Source: JAOBAU01 sp034667465
GTDB lineage: Bacteria > Acidobacteriota > Thermoanaerobaculia > Gp7-AA8
NCBI GenBank assembly: GCA_034667465.1
Contig: JAXDJV010000021.1
Coordinates: 62,001-126,000, forward strand
Length of the DNA: 64,000 nucleotides
Reading direction: 5' to 3'
A program made the position numbers and the translations under genes. Shown here piece by piece: positions 23,902-32,561 of the stretch (positions are counted from its first letter, which is position 1; the number at the start of each line of letters is the position of its first letter). The notes under the pieces are model-generated. The model did not search any database, was not told where the DNA came from, and saw only the letters and a list, made by a program, of their open reading frames with translations.

Positions 23902-25810
23902 GCACCATCCGATCGAGATTCGCATCGCCGCCGAGGCAACGCAATTCGGTGCGGCCGTCGCGCGGAAGGTCGATGCGAATCGAACCGTAATCGAACTGGC
24001 CGCCGGTGCGCGGCAGCGCGTACGTTTTCCCGCCGAGCGAAATCGTCGCGCCGTTTTTCGATGCGTACTCGATCGTCGACGGTCCGCCGCGCGCGAGAAA
24101 CGACAGCGAGTCGCCACGCGTGACGAGCCAGCCACCGCGATAGACGTAACGCGCCACTTCGTACACCCACGGATAGAGCTCGCCGCCGTGATGAACGACG
24201 TGCGCGTCTTCGAATTCGATTCGCTGCGCGGGATGCCGCGCGACCGCGATACCGATTGCGATGAGCAGCGCCAAAGCGGGACCGATCAGCATTCGAGGAA
24301 CGGTAATGAATCGCGACGCGATGATGCAGACGACGAGGACCAACGACGCGACGATCCCCGCTTCGTTCAGCCGGATGAAGCTCGGGATCAATCGCGACGC
24401 GTCGGCGTGCAGATGGATCGACAGCCATTCGCCGAGCGGGCTTTCGCCGTTCGCGATGTGGAAAAGCCGCCACGGATACGCGAGTCCGTGAATGACGAGC
24501 GCGATCGTGGCGATGGCAATCGGCGCGATGAAGGCGCGCGCGCGATCGAGCAATGCCGCGCAGCCGAGCGCGAGAAACGGCATCGCCACGGTGATGTACC
24601 GCAGAGGCGGCGACCAGCCGCCGTGCCATTCGGGACGCGGACACAGATAGAGAATGTAGAGCGCCACCGACGACATGCCGAGCCGGAAACCTTCGGGCAT
24701 TGCGCGCCAGCGGACGAGCGCAAAAAGGGCGAGGAGATAGAACGGCGCCTGAAACGCGATGCCGGCAGCGCCGTCGAGCGCGAGTCCGAACAGTCCGCGC
24801 ACGACGCCGGCAATCGCGAACGGATCACGCAGCTCGCCGGCGCGATGGACGTTCGTCGCGCTGCCGGAGATCGCCCAGACGATCGCCAGCGGCGTGACGA
24901 ACAGCAGCGCCACGACCGCGTACTGCATCGCCGTCATGCGGCGACGCGCGGCCAGCGCGCGGAAGACGACGACGATCGCGATCAGCATGAAGCGGAGTTT
25001 CAGCAGCACCAGCGCGAAGAGCGCCGGCAGCCAGCGGGCAACGCGTCGCTGCCGCACGCCGCGCACCGCTTCGACGAGCAGCCATGCGGCCGGAATTTCC
25101 GGCCAGATGCGCACCGCGAAGAAAAGAATCGGCGGACCGAACGCGATCAGCGGAAAGAGACAGCGCGTCGTCGCATCGGAAATCCCTTCGTCTTCGAACA
25201 GGCGAACCGTCGAGCGCGCCAGCAGCGCGCCGAAGATCGCCATCATCGCCAGCGCGCCGGCGAGTCCGCCGGCGAGGTAACCTGGAATCAGCAGAATCGA
25301 GAGGAACGGTTCATGACGCGAGTAGCGCTCGCCGTTGCGGCCGACCGGATCGCCCTGCTGCGGTTTGAGATCGGTCCGCTCCGTCGCCGACTTCGCGAGC
25401 GTCGCATATTGATTGCCGAGATCGAGATCGCGATCGTGTACCAGCGACTCGGTGACGAGCAGATAGAACGGCTCGTCACCATCGATTGGGAACTGCATCA
25501 TCGCCGGAATCGCGCAGGCGTAAACGACGAGCGCGAGCAGCGCGGCGCGATTCGCACTCCAGCGCACGTCGCTCGCGTCAGCGAGCGCGAGAAAGAGCGA
25601 GAAGAGCGCGAGCTTCGTGACGGCGAACGCGATCAGCAAAAAGACGGGATCGAACGACGCGTCGCGCGTCAGCATCGCCAGCGCCGCGACGAGCGCCCAT
25701 GACGCGGCATCGACGGCTGCATAGCGGCGCATCGTCCGGCCGCGGAAGAAGGCGTACGGCAGCAGCGCGAAAAGGGCGAAGACGAACAGCGTCAGCGTCA
25801 GCGTCATCAT
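23891..25810 (-). CDS. Large GT-C-like membrane glycosyltransferase, 639 aa
   Basis: About twelve hydrophobic segments are present. The loop after the fourth or fifth holds FPIDGDEPFYLLVTESL, the acidic DGDEP motif expected of lipid-linked-sugar-using GT-C enzymes (GT39/GT83 group). A soluble C-terminal domain of roughly 120 residues is beta-rich and would lie in the periplasm. ATG 25810 overlaps the upstream stop by one base (TGATG), showing tight coupling. It probably transfers a sugar from a polyprenyl-phosphate donor during surface-glycan assembly; donor and acceptor are unknown. Confidence 0.75.
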   Translation of the reverse strand: MMTLTLTLFVFALFALLPYAFFRGRTMRRYAAVDAASWALVAALAMLTRDASFDPVFLLIAFAVTKLALFSLFLALADASDVRWSANRAALLALVVYACAIPAMMQFPIDGDEPFYLLVTESLVHDRDLDLGNQYATLAKSATERTDLKPQQGDPVGRNGERYSRHEPFLSILLIPGYLAGGLAGALAMMAIFGALLARSTVRLFEDEGISDATTRCLFPLIAFGPPILFFAVRIWPEIPAAWLLVEAVRGVRQRRVARWLPALFALVLLKLRFMLIAIVVVFRALAARRRMTAMQYAVVALLFVTPLAIVWAISGSATNVHRAGELRDPFAIAGVVRGLFGLALDGAAGIAFQAPFYLLALFALVRWRAMPEGFRLGMSSVALYILYLCPRPEWHGGWSPPLRYITVAMPFLALGCAALLDRARAFIAPIAIATIALVIHGLAYPWRLFHIANGESPLGEWLSIHLHADASRLIPSFIRLNEAGIVASLVLVVCIIASRFITVPRMLIGPALALLIAIGIAVARHPAQRIEFEDAHVVHHGGELYPWVYEVARYVYRGGWLVTRGDSLSFLARGGPSTIEYASKNGATISLGGKTYALPRTGGQFDYGSIRIDLPRDGRTELRCLGGDANLDRMVHER

Positions 25811-27147
25811 CAGCGCCGCGGCAGCTCGATCGATTCGATCTGAAGCGAAGCGGCGCGCGGCAGCGACGGCGCCGCCGTGATGCGCACCGCTTCGATGTGC
25901 TGCGGCGCGTCGACCGTGATCCGTCCGGCGCCGGTGAACCACGACTCCGCGCCGTAGCCGATCAGCCGCCACGACGGATTGCGCGGCAGCCGGTTGCGCG
26001 AGGTGAAGAGATGCTCGCGGCGCATGAATCCCCAGTCGGCGACATCGCCGACGGCGATCGGCCGCGACGCGATCACGTTCCGCTTCGCGTCGAGCGCTTC
26101 GATCGTGCCGAGCGTGCCGCTGCGCATCGACGAGACATTCGCGCCGCTGGCGGTGATGACGACGCGGCGCGATGGCGCGACATCAAAGAGCAATGCCTGC
26201 GACGGCGCGAGCGCGGTGTCGACCGGAATCCGATCGAACGTCGTCGTTGCCGGCATGCAGAAGAGCAGCGCCAGTCCGCCGGCTGCCGCGACGATCGGTG
26301 AGAGCCGTCCGACGAGCGCGATCCCGAGCACGATCGCGAGAAAAACTGGCGGCATCGCATGAATTGCGGCGCCGCTCCACGCGAAGAGGACGATGACGAG
26401 CAGCACCATGAGCTTCGCCGGCGCGTCGGTCACGCTGCAGAGCATCATCAGCGCCGCGGCGATGAGCAGCGGCGCGAACGAGTAGCGCGCGAACGGCACA
26501 AGCGCCGCGAAGACGATCGCCGCCGCGAGCCGGAAGCGTTGCGGCAGCAGCGCGGCCAGCGCCGCGAGGAGAAACGGAAAGGCGAGCGCCTTCAGCGGAA
26601 AGAGCGGCGTTGCGGCGGCGGCGAGGGTCGCTGCCGGTGCGTTGCGCGTGGCGCGAAGGACGAGCAGCGCGCCACCGAGGATGATCGCTTCGCGCCACCA
26701 GACGATGCTGTCGAAAGGAATCCAGCGGAGAAGCGCGACGGCGGCGATGACGATCGCGATTTCCTGTGTTTCCAGTGTGGCGGCGGGCCGCCACATGGAG
26801 CCTGCAAACGCGGCCGCGACGATCACGCCATATGTCAGCAGCCGCAGCCGCTCATCCGGAATCGCGATGCCGGCCACGATCAGCAGCGGCACGGCGACCT
26901 GCAGCGCCGCCGACTCCGCGCTCCAGGCCAGCAGCGTCACGATCACCGCCACCAGCGGCAGCGCGCGATCGATCGGCGTCGCCGCCGGCACCGCCAGCGC
27001 ACAGGCGTATGCCGACGCGACGGCGGCGACCAGCCACGCCACTGTCATCCCGAGCGTCGCGAGGGATCCGGGCGGGCGGGCGCGCGCAGCGGTGGCCATC
27101 GCGCCCCGCTCGCCCGGATCCTTCGCTACGCTCAGGATGACATTCAC
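25810..27147 (-). CDS. Polytopic membrane protein with repeat-derived N-terminus, 445 aa
   Basis: Twelve or so hydrophobic segments are followed by a 130-residue C-terminal domain that looks soluble. No catalytic motif is clear; neighbours suggest a role in glycan assembly or export. The first 34 residues (VILSVAKDPGERG and on) are encoded by a palindromic element. Two starts are possible: GTG 27147, which has TAGACT 7 nt upstream, or ATG 27048 (MTVAWLV, 412 aa), whose ATG is supplied by the element itself. The promoter geometry favours GTG. The end is coupled to the next gene by TGATG. Confidence 0.65.
   Translation of the reverse strand: MNVILSVAKDPGERGAMATAARARPPGSLATLGMTVAWLVAAVASAYACALAVPAATPIDRALPLVAVIVTLLAWSAESAALQVAVPLLIVAGIAIPDERLRLLTYGVIVAAAFAGSMWRPAATLETQEIAIVIAAVALLRWIPFDSIVWWREAIILGGALLVLRATRNAPAATLAAAATPLFPLKALAFPFLLAALAALLPQRFRLAAAIVFAALVPFARYSFAPLLIAAALMMLCSVTDAPAKLMVLLVIVLFAWSGAAIHAMPPVFLAIVLGIALVGRLSPIVAAAGGLALLFCMPATTTFDRIPVDTALAPSQALLFDVAPSRRVVITASGANVSSMRSGTLGTIEALDAKRNVIASRPIAVGDVADWGFMRREHLFTSRNRLPRNPSWRLIGYGAESWFTGAGRITVDAPQHIEAVRITAAPSLPRAASLQIESIELPRR
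27044..27141. repeat. Palindromic element family B, copy 2 (N-terminus of a membrane-protein gene)
   Basis: A 98-bp copy with ends GTCATCCCGAGCG and CGCTCAGGATGAC and the inner word GAGGGATCCGGGCGGGCGGG. It lies between the candidate GTG start and the first hydrophobic segment of the downstream protein, without a stop codon in that frame. Confidence 0.85.
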
Positions 27148-27154
27148 TCGCCGA

Positions 27155-27160
27155 AGTCTA
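27155..27160 (-). promoter_or_regulatory. Putative -10 overlapping the dapF stop codon
   Basis: TAGACT on the minus strand lies 7 nt before the GTG at 27147. Its TAG is the dapF stop codon. Confidence 0.45.
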
Positions 27161-28066
27161 CGTCGTCACCGCGGCATGCGTCGGGTCGCGCACGAAATCG
27201 GGATCGAATCCGTCGATCGTTTCCGGCGTCAGCGCGGCGCGGAAAACCAGCCGCGCATCGCCGCGCAGCCGCAGATCGCGCAGCTCGCCGCCGGCCAGCG
27301 TGAACGACACTTCCAGCGTGATCCCGCTGCGCGTCAGCACCGACACCGGCGACCGCACTTTGCCGAACATCGCGCTCGTCGAAACCGACGCGACAACTCC
27401 CGAGCCGCACGAGAGCGTCTCCGCTTCGACACCGCGCTCGTACGTCCGTACTTCGATCGAGTTCCAGTCGCGGATGACGACGAAGTTGACGTTGGCGCCG
27501 TCGGGCTGCAGCTCATCGTGATTGCGAATGGCGCGCCCCATCGGAACGATCTCCTGCTGCCAGAGATCGCGGCGCAGAAAGACAACGTAATGCGGAACGC
27601 CGAGGAGAAGCGAGCTTCCCTGCACGAGATGCTCGCCGACGCGCAGCGGACGATGCGCCTGAAATCGCTGCGGCGACGGGAGCGAGAGCGTGACCGTGTT
27701 CCCCTCCCCCACTTCGGCGCCGATCACACCGGCATCGGTCTCGATCGTCATCCGCCGCGGTGCGATCACGCTCAGAAACGCGAAGCGCGCCGCGCAGCGG
27801 GTGCCGTTCGCGCAGAAGTCGGCGCGCGAGCCGTCGGAGTTGAGATAGATCATCCGAAACGTGGCGCGCGCGGAGCTCTCGATGAGGATGAGTCCGTCGC
27901 CGCCGACCGAAAGATGCGGAGTACAAATCCTCCGTGTCAGCTCGGTGACGTTCGCCACGCGACCGCCGCGATTGTCGATCACGACGAAGTCGTTTCCGCC
28001 GCCTGCCATCTTGGCAAAAGCGAGCGGATCTTGTTTACCGCCCTGGGTTTGTCCGAACGCTCTCAT
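27158..28066 (-). CDS. dapF: Diaminopimelate epimerase
   Basis: Converts LL- to meso-diaminopimelate for lysine and peptidoglycan synthesis in the cytoplasm. The two catalytic cysteines are in FCANGTRC (C85) and LSCGSGV (C220). The N-terminal KMAGGGNDFVVID corresponds to the family's K-M-x-G-x-GNDF start, preceded here by about 19 extra residues. The length is 302 aa. The ATG at 28066 has TAAAAT only 4 nt upstream, too close for an ordinary leader, so the real start could lie a little further in. It is the first gene of the minus-strand run leading into the polysaccharide cluster. Confidence 0.95.
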   Translation of the reverse strand: MRAFGQTQGGKQDPLAFAKMAGGGNDFVVIDNRGGRVANVTELTRRICTPHLSVGGDGLILIESSARATFRMIYLNSDGSRADFCANGTRCAARFAFLSVIAPRRMTIETDAGVIGAEVGEGNTVTLSLPSPQRFQAHRPLRVGEHLVQGSSLLLGVPHYVVFLRRDLWQQEIVPMGRAIRNHDELQPDGANVNFVVIRDWNSIEVRTYERGVEAETLSCGSGVVASVSTSAMFGKVRSPVSVLTRSGITLEVSFTLAGGELRDLRLRGDARLVFRAALTPETIDGFDPDFVRDPTHAAVTT

Positions 28067-28107
28067 CGGAATTTTAGCCTCATGCGCCGGTTAGGACGCG
28101 GGGTCCG

Positions 28108-28113
28108 TATTCT
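28108..28113 (+). promoter_or_regulatory. Possible -10 for the VWFA-protein gene
   Basis: TATTCT in the 120-bp gap between divergent dapF and the VWFA gene would give a leader of about 65 nt. No clear -35 box is seen. Confidence 0.3.
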
Positions 28114-28186
28114 CGCACGACCGAAACCCTGCGCCGTGCCGGCCGTCCGAGTGAGAGACCGATCGTTCGACTTCTCGGGGGTACCT

Positions 28187-29899
28187 TTGAACCGACTCAC
28201 CCGTCACATCGCTACAGCTTTGCTCGCGCTCGCGGCGTTGCCGCTTGCAGCGCAGTCGCAGCAGCAACCGCAGACTCCTGCATCCGAAGTGCCGAAGCTC
28301 GTCGATACGATGGAAGTCAAGGTCATCAACGTCGACGTCGTCGTCACCGATAAAAAGGGGAACACGATCAAAGGGCTGACGAAGGACGACTTCGAAGTGC
28401 TCGAGAACGGCGTCCCGAAAGCGATCTCGAACTTCTACGAAGTCGAGCCGCGCGCTGCAACCGCAACCGCCACGTCGACGACGCCCGGCCCGGCTCCCGC
28501 CCCCGCTCCCGCGAAAGTGGAAGCGGTCCCCGAGCACATGAAGCGGCGGATCATCTTCTTCGTCGATAACCTCTCGCTCGCGCCGTTCAACCGCAACCGC
28601 GTCTTCAAGGACATGAAGCTGTTCGTGAAGAACGTGATGCGCCCCGGCGACGAGGCGATGATCGCGACGTTCAACCGCAGTCTCAAAGTGCGGGTGCCGT
28701 TCACGAAGGACACCGCCCAGCTCATCCAGACCTTTGACGTCATCGCCGGTGAATCAGGCCTCGGCCTGAACAATCGCAGCGACATGCGCGACACGCAGAG
28801 CCACATCAAAGAAGCGCGCAGCTACGACGAAGCGCTGGCCGCCGCGCGCGCCTATTCGCAGTCGATCGAGCACGATCTTCGTCAGAGCGTCACGTCGATC
28901 GTCGGACTGATGCAGACGCTGGCCGGCGTCGAAGGAAAAAAAGTGCTCGTCCTCGCCAGCGAAGGCTTCCCGATCCAGCCGGGCCGCGAGATGTTCGAGT
29001 ACCTCGAAGAGCAGCAGCGCGAGCGCAGCGGCTGGGGACAGGGCTCGACGTTCATCGAAGGAATGCACTTCGACGCCGCCGAACTGATTCGCTCCATCGG
29101 CAGAGCGGCGAACGCGAACGACATCACAATGTACGCGATCCACGCGGGCGGTCTCGCCGCCGGTAATGAATCGGGCAGCGCGGAAAACGCGGCGCCGACG
29201 TCGTTCGCGGTCTCGCAGGCGGCGCTGTCGAACAGCACCGAGTCGCTGCGGATGCTCGCCGACATGACCGGCGGACTCGCTTCCGTGCAGACGAACAATT
29301 TCGCGAATGCCTTCGTCCGCATTCAGCGCGATCTCGATTCCTACTACTCGCTCGGCTATCGCGCCGGCACGGAGCGCGTCGATCGTCAGCGCTCGCTGCA
29401 GGTGCGCGTGAAGAATCGCGCGTACATCGCTCGCGCGCGGCAGACGTTCGTCGAGAAATCGCCGGTCGCCGAAATGAGCGACCGCATCATCGCCAACCTC
29501 CTCTATCGGACGAAGCAGAACGACCTGCAGATCCTGATGAAGATCTCGACGCCGCGGGCAACCGAGGATCGCGATCTTTACAGTGTGCCGATCGAGATTC
29601 AGATCCCGATGGAGAAACTGACGCTGATCCCGCAGGGCGACTTCGCATACGCCGGCGGCTTCACGGTGTACGTCGCGGTCGCGAACAAAGACGGCGACAT
29701 GTCGGACGTGCAGCGCAAATCGCATCAGATTCACGTCGACGCTGCCGACATGAAATCACTCGGCGGCAAGCACTACACCTACACGCTCGATCTGATGATG
29801 GAGCGCGGACTGAACAAGGTGTCGGTCGGCGTGATCGACGACGTCTCGAACGAGACCGGCTGGGCGCGCGATCAGATCATTGCGCAGGACCTGAGATAA
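28187..29899 (+). CDS. Secreted VWFA-related protein of the Acidobacteria-type family
   Basis: A signal peptide (HIATALLALAALPLAAQS) is followed by VINVDVVVTDKKGNTIKGL and DDFEVLENGVPKAISNF, the N-terminal module of the VWFA-related family described in Acidobacteria (TIGR03436). A proline/alanine linker precedes a VWA-like domain (RRIIFFVDNLSLAPFNRNR), whose metal-site DxSxS is replaced by DNLSL. The C-terminal part is beta-rich. The TTG at 28187 is preferred because it begins the signal peptide and follows GGGGG. The protein has 570 residues and is exported; the role is unknown, perhaps adhesion or envelope assembly. Confidence 0.85.
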   Translation: MNRLTRHIATALLALAALPLAAQSQQQPQTPASEVPKLVDTMEVKVINVDVVVTDKKGNTIKGLTKDDFEVLENGVPKAISNFYEVEPRAATATATSTTPGPAPAPAPAKVEAVPEHMKRRIIFFVDNLSLAPFNRNRVFKDMKLFVKNVMRPGDEAMIATFNRSLKVRVPFTKDTAQLIQTFDVIAGESGLGLNNRSDMRDTQSHIKEARSYDEALAAARAYSQSIEHDLRQSVTSIVGLMQTLAGVEGKKVLVLASEGFPIQPGREMFEYLEEQQRERSGWGQGSTFIEGMHFDAAELIRSIGRAANANDITMYAIHAGGLAAGNESGSAENAAPTSFAVSQAALSNSTESLRMLADMTGGLASVQTNNFANAFVRIQRDLDSYYSLGYRAGTERVDRQRSLQVRVKNRAYIARARQTFVEKSPVAEMSDRIIANLLYRTKQNDLQILMKISTPRATEDRDLYSVPIEIQIPMEKLTLIPQGDFAYAGGFTVYVAVANKDGDMSDVQRKSHQIHVDAADMKSLGGKHYTYTLDLMMERGLNKVSVGVIDDVSNETGWARDQIIAQDLR

Positions 29900-29902
29900 G
29901 GC

Positions 29903-29990
29903 GTGCTGAGTGCAGAGTGCAGAGTGCTGAGTAAAACCGAACAGCACTCTGCACCTTCTGACTCAGCACTCTGCACTCTGCACTCTGCAC
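29903..29990. repeat. Heptamer hairpin (GTGCTGA/GTGCAGA type) between the VWFA gene and truA
   Basis: Left arm 29903-29932 (heptamers GTGCTGA, GTGCAGA, GTGCAGA, GTGCTGA) and right arm 29961-29990 are near-perfect inverted repeats of 30 bases. The 28-nt loop holds a further inverted-orientation partial array. It starts just after the VWFA stop codon and could terminate or stabilise that mRNA. Confidence 0.88.
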
Positions 29991-29997
29991 CTTTCCC

Positions 29998-30705
29998 ATG
30001 CGCTACCTGTTAACTCTCCAGTACCTCGGCACTCGCTACGCGGGCTGGCAAACCCAGGCGAACGCGGTCGGGGTACAGCAGGTCATCGAGGAAGCGCTCT
30101 CGAAGATGTTCGCGGCGCCGGTGAAGATCGAAGGCGCCGGCCGGACCGACTCCGGCGTGCACGCGCGAGCACAGCGCGCGCACGCCGATCTTCCGCGCGA
30201 GATCGAGTCGCGCGGACTCGTGCTCGGCGTCAACAACCTGCTGCCGCACGACATCCGCGTCGTCGCAGCCGAGCAGGTCGCGGACGACTTCCACTGCCGC
30301 TTCCGTTCGAAAGAGAAGACGTACGTCTACCAAATCTGCAACGCGGAAGTGGCCGACGTCTTCATGAGCGAAACGCACGCGCACGTCCCGACGCCGCTCG
30401 ACGCCGCGCTGATGCACACCGCGCTGCAGCCGCTCCGCGGCACGCACGACTTCGCCGTCTTCACGGTCGCGGCGCCTGAAGTGTCGTCGACGATTCGGAC
30501 CATCACGCGAGCCGACGTGACGCGGGACGGAGACGCGATCCGAATCACCATCGCCGCCGACGGCTTTCTGCGCTACATGGTCCGCCGCATCGCCGGTTCG
30601 CTCATCGAGATCGGCCGCGGCCGCCTCGCGCCGGAAGCGATCGTCACCGAAGCACGGTGGACGGCCCCCGCAAAAGGGCTGATACTTGAAAGCGTAAAGT
30701 ACTAG
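29998..30705 (+). CDS. truA: tRNA pseudouridine(38-40) synthase TruA
   Basis: Isomerises uridine to pseudouridine at positions 38-40 of the tRNA anticodon arm. The catalytic aspartate is D51 in GAGRTDSGVHA, and FRSKEKTYVYQI and FLRYMVRRIAGSLIEIG are typical family segments. The length (235 aa) is slightly short but complete. ATG 29998 directly follows the heptamer hairpin, without a ribosome-binding site. Confidence 0.95.
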   Translation: MRYLLTLQYLGTRYAGWQTQANAVGVQQVIEEALSKMFAAPVKIEGAGRTDSGVHARAQRAHADLPREIESRGLVLGVNNLLPHDIRVVAAEQVADDFHCRFRSKEKTYVYQICNAEVADVFMSETHAHVPTPLDAALMHTALQPLRGTHDFAVFTVAAPEVSSTIRTITRADVTRDGDAIRITIAADGFLRYMVRRIAGSLIEIGRGRLAPEAIVTEARWTAPAKGLILESVKY

Positions 30706-30717
30706 AAACCAGTACAA

Positions 30718-30775
30718 GGTATGGGGTATGAGGTATGAGTGCTTCGTCTTCTTCTCATACCTCATGCCCCATACC
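30718..30775. repeat. Heptamer hairpin (GGTATGA type) between truA and uppS
   Basis: Left arm 30718-30739 (GGTATGG, GGTATGA, GGTATGA) pairs with right arm 30754-30775 with one mismatch in 22 bases. The right side continues for about one more inverted unit. The loop is 14 nt. Confidence 0.88.
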
Positions 30776-30804
30776 TCATGCCCGATCTGCACTCAGCACC
30801 AGGT

Positions 30805-30810
30805 TAAGAT
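30805..30810 (+). promoter_or_regulatory. Possible -10 for uppS
   Basis: TAAGAT lies 12 nt before the uppS ATG, predicting a leader of only a few bases. It follows the heptamer hairpin, so uppS may be transcribed independently of truA. Confidence 0.35.
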
Positions 30811-30822
30811 GACTTCTTTTTC

Positions 30823-31629
30823 ATGATCGACCTGAGGAAACTCGCCGAGGCTGGATCGATCGAGGAAACGCTCCTGGAGCGGATCGATCTCGCGCGTTTG
30901 CCGCGGCATATTGCCGTGATCATGGACGGCAACGGTCGCTGGGCGAAGTCGCGCAATCTTCCTCGCGTGGAAGGTCACCGCTCCGGCATCGCCTCGGTGC
31001 GCGAGATCGTCGAGACCTCCGCCCGCCTCGAGCTCGGCGTCATCACGCTCTATGCGTTCTCCGTTGAAAACTGGAAGCGGCCGCGCTACGAAGTGGCGAC
31101 GCTGATGATGCTGCTCAAGGAGTACCTCCGCAAAGAGCTGGCGACGCTGATGAGCAACAACATCCGCTTCGTCCCGATCGGCCGCATCGACGGACTCGAT
31201 CCCAGCGTGCAGCGCGAGCTCCGCTACGCCGAAGCGGAGACGTCGAAGAACACCGGGCTCCTCTTTCAGATCGCGCTCAACTACGGCGGCCGCGCCGAGA
31301 TCATCGACACCGTCAACCGCATCATGCAGCTCCTTCGCGAGAAGGAAATGGGCGATGCCGTGATCGATGAAGACTTCTTCGCCAACCACCTCTACACCGC
31401 CAGCGTCGAAGATCCCGACCTGCTCATTCGCACCAGCGGCGAGCTGCGCGTCTCCAACTTCCTGCTCTGGCAGATCGCTTACGCCGAGATCCACGTGACG
31501 AAAACGCTCTGGCCCGATTTTCGGAAACGCCATCTCTTCGAAGCGATCATCGACTTCCAGTCGCGCGATCGCCGCTTCGGCGGCGTCGACGAGTCGGATA
31601 AGGAGATGTTCGTGGAAACCCAGTCGTGA
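30823..31629 (+). CDS. uppS: Undecaprenyl diphosphate synthase
   Basis: Condenses isopentenyl diphosphate with farnesyl diphosphate to make the C55 carrier lipid for peptidoglycan and surface glycans. The signature HIAVIMDGNGRWAKSR carries the catalytic D35, and SGELRVSNFLLWQIAYAEI is the conserved C-terminal segment (usually SGExRLSNFL). The length is 268 aa. It heads the uppS-cdsA-dxr-rseP order common to many bacteria, here without frr upstream. Its TGA overlaps the next heptamer hairpin. Confidence 0.95.
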   Translation: MIDLRKLAEAGSIEETLLERIDLARLPRHIAVIMDGNGRWAKSRNLPRVEGHRSGIASVREIVETSARLELGVITLYAFSVENWKRPRYEVATLMMLLKEYLRKELATLMSNNIRFVPIGRIDGLDPSVQRELRYAEAETSKNTGLLFQIALNYGGRAEIIDTVNRIMQLLREKEMGDAVIDEDFFANHLYTASVEDPDLLIRTSGELRVSNFLLWQIAYAEIHVTKTLWPDFRKRHLFEAIIDFQSRDRRFGGVDESDKEMFVETQS

Positions 31630-31706
31630 GGACTGAGGACTGAGGACTGAGTGAGAAGCAGGGCGACTCGACGCGCAGCGCACTCAGTCCTCAGTCCTCA
31701 GTCCTC
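31628..31706. repeat. Heptamer hairpin (GAGGACT type) between uppS and cdsA
   Basis: Left arm 31628-31653 and right arm 31681-31706 are a perfect 26-bp inverted repeat built from GAGGACT x3 plus GAGTG. The loop is 27 nt. The last two bases of the uppS stop codon belong to the arm. Confidence 0.9.
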
Positions 31707-31717
31707 AGCACTTCGCT

Positions 31718-31723
31718 TAGACT
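31718..31723 (+). promoter_or_regulatory. Putative -10 for leaderless cdsA
   Basis: TAGACT lies 7 nt before the cdsA ATG, just after the heptamer hairpin. The same hexamer precedes the 445-aa membrane-protein gene and the DinB gene. Confidence 0.45.
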
Positions 31724-31730
31724 GCCGCGA

Positions 31731-32561
31731 ATGAAGTACACCCGCGAGCTAACCACTCTTGTCGCCGCACCCGTCGCCATCTGGATCATCGGATGGGCGC
31801 CGGAGGCGGTGTACGACGGCGCGCTGGCGATCGTTGCGGGACTGGCGCTTTACGAGTTCCTCGAGCTCGGACGCCACAAAGGCTATCGGCTGCCGATGGT
31901 CCTCTGCATCCTGCTGATGCTCTTCATCTTCGCGGCGTTCATCTTCGAGCCGGTCTCGGTCGAGATGGGCGTCTTCGCCACGCTGCTGCTGATTCCCGCA
32001 TCGTACGTATTCGGTCGCGGCGTGCTCGACGAAGCGCTGCCGTCGAGCGCGATCGCCGTGATGGCGACGCTCTACGTCGGCATGCTCGGCGGCTCGCTGA
32101 TCCGCCTGCACAAAGACTTTCCGGTCGGCTGGAAGCTCGTCTTCTTCCTGCTGGTCGTCGTCTGGATCGGCGACGCCGGCGCGTACTACGTCGGTAAGAA
32201 CTTTGGGAAACACCGCCTCTCGCCGCGCATCAGTCCGAAGAAAAGCGTTGAGGGACTGATCGGCGGCTGCATCACGGCGATCATCGCCGCGATCGTCATC
32301 CAGTTGACCATCTTCCACGAGTTCCCGCTGCATCACGCGGCGATCGCCGGCGTCATCCTCTCCATCACCGGCGTCGTCGGCGATCTCGCCGAGTCGATGT
32401 GGAAACGCTCCGCGGCCGTGAAGGACTCAGGGACGCTGATCCCCGGCCACGGCGGCTTTCTCGATCGCTTCGATTCGATCTTCTTCACCGCGCCGATTCT
32501 TTACGTCTACTGGGTATTGATTCTCAACGGCTTCACCAGTTTCAGGATCATGTCCGCGTGA
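31731..32561 (+). CDS. cdsA: Phosphatidate cytidylyltransferase
   Basis: Makes CDP-diacylglycerol from phosphatidate and CTP in the inner membrane. Seven or eight hydrophobic segments are present. The signature near the C-terminus runs from SMWKRSAAVKDSG through LIPGHGGFLDRFDS (S-x(2)-KR ... D-x(5)-PGHGG-x(2)-DR-x-DS). The length (276 aa) is normal. Its TGA overlaps the dxr GTG (GTGA, 32558-32561), indicating coupled translation. Confidence 0.93.
   Translation: MKYTRELTTLVAAPVAIWIIGWAPEAVYDGALAIVAGLALYEFLELGRHKGYRLPMVLCILLMLFIFAAFIFEPVSVEMGVFATLLLIPASYVFGRGVLDEALPSSAIAVMATLYVGMLGGSLIRLHKDFPVGWKLVFFLLVVVWIGDAGAYYVGKNFGKHRLSPRISPKKSVEGLIGGCITAIIAAIVIQLTIFHEFPLHHAAIAGVILSITGVVGDLAESMWKRSAAVKDSGTLIPGHGGFLDRFDSIFFTAPILYVYWVLILNGFTSFRIMSA

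Noticed and set aside
28071..28076. TAAAAT as a leaderless -10 of dapF
   Set aside because: It is only 4 nt from the ATG, outside the 6-9 nt range seen elsewhere, so I did not count it. It may still be a promoter if the true start is further downstream.
26642..28186. Long plus-strand open frame upstream of the VWFA protein, antisense to dapF
   Set aside because: It is an open frame created by high G+C codon use opposite real genes; composition is arginine-rich and low in hydrophobic pattern. The signal peptide defines the true start at 28187.
22541..31706. The heptamer arrays as CRISPR repeats
   Set aside because: Units are only 7 bp, contiguous without spacers and differ between loci; no cas genes are present.
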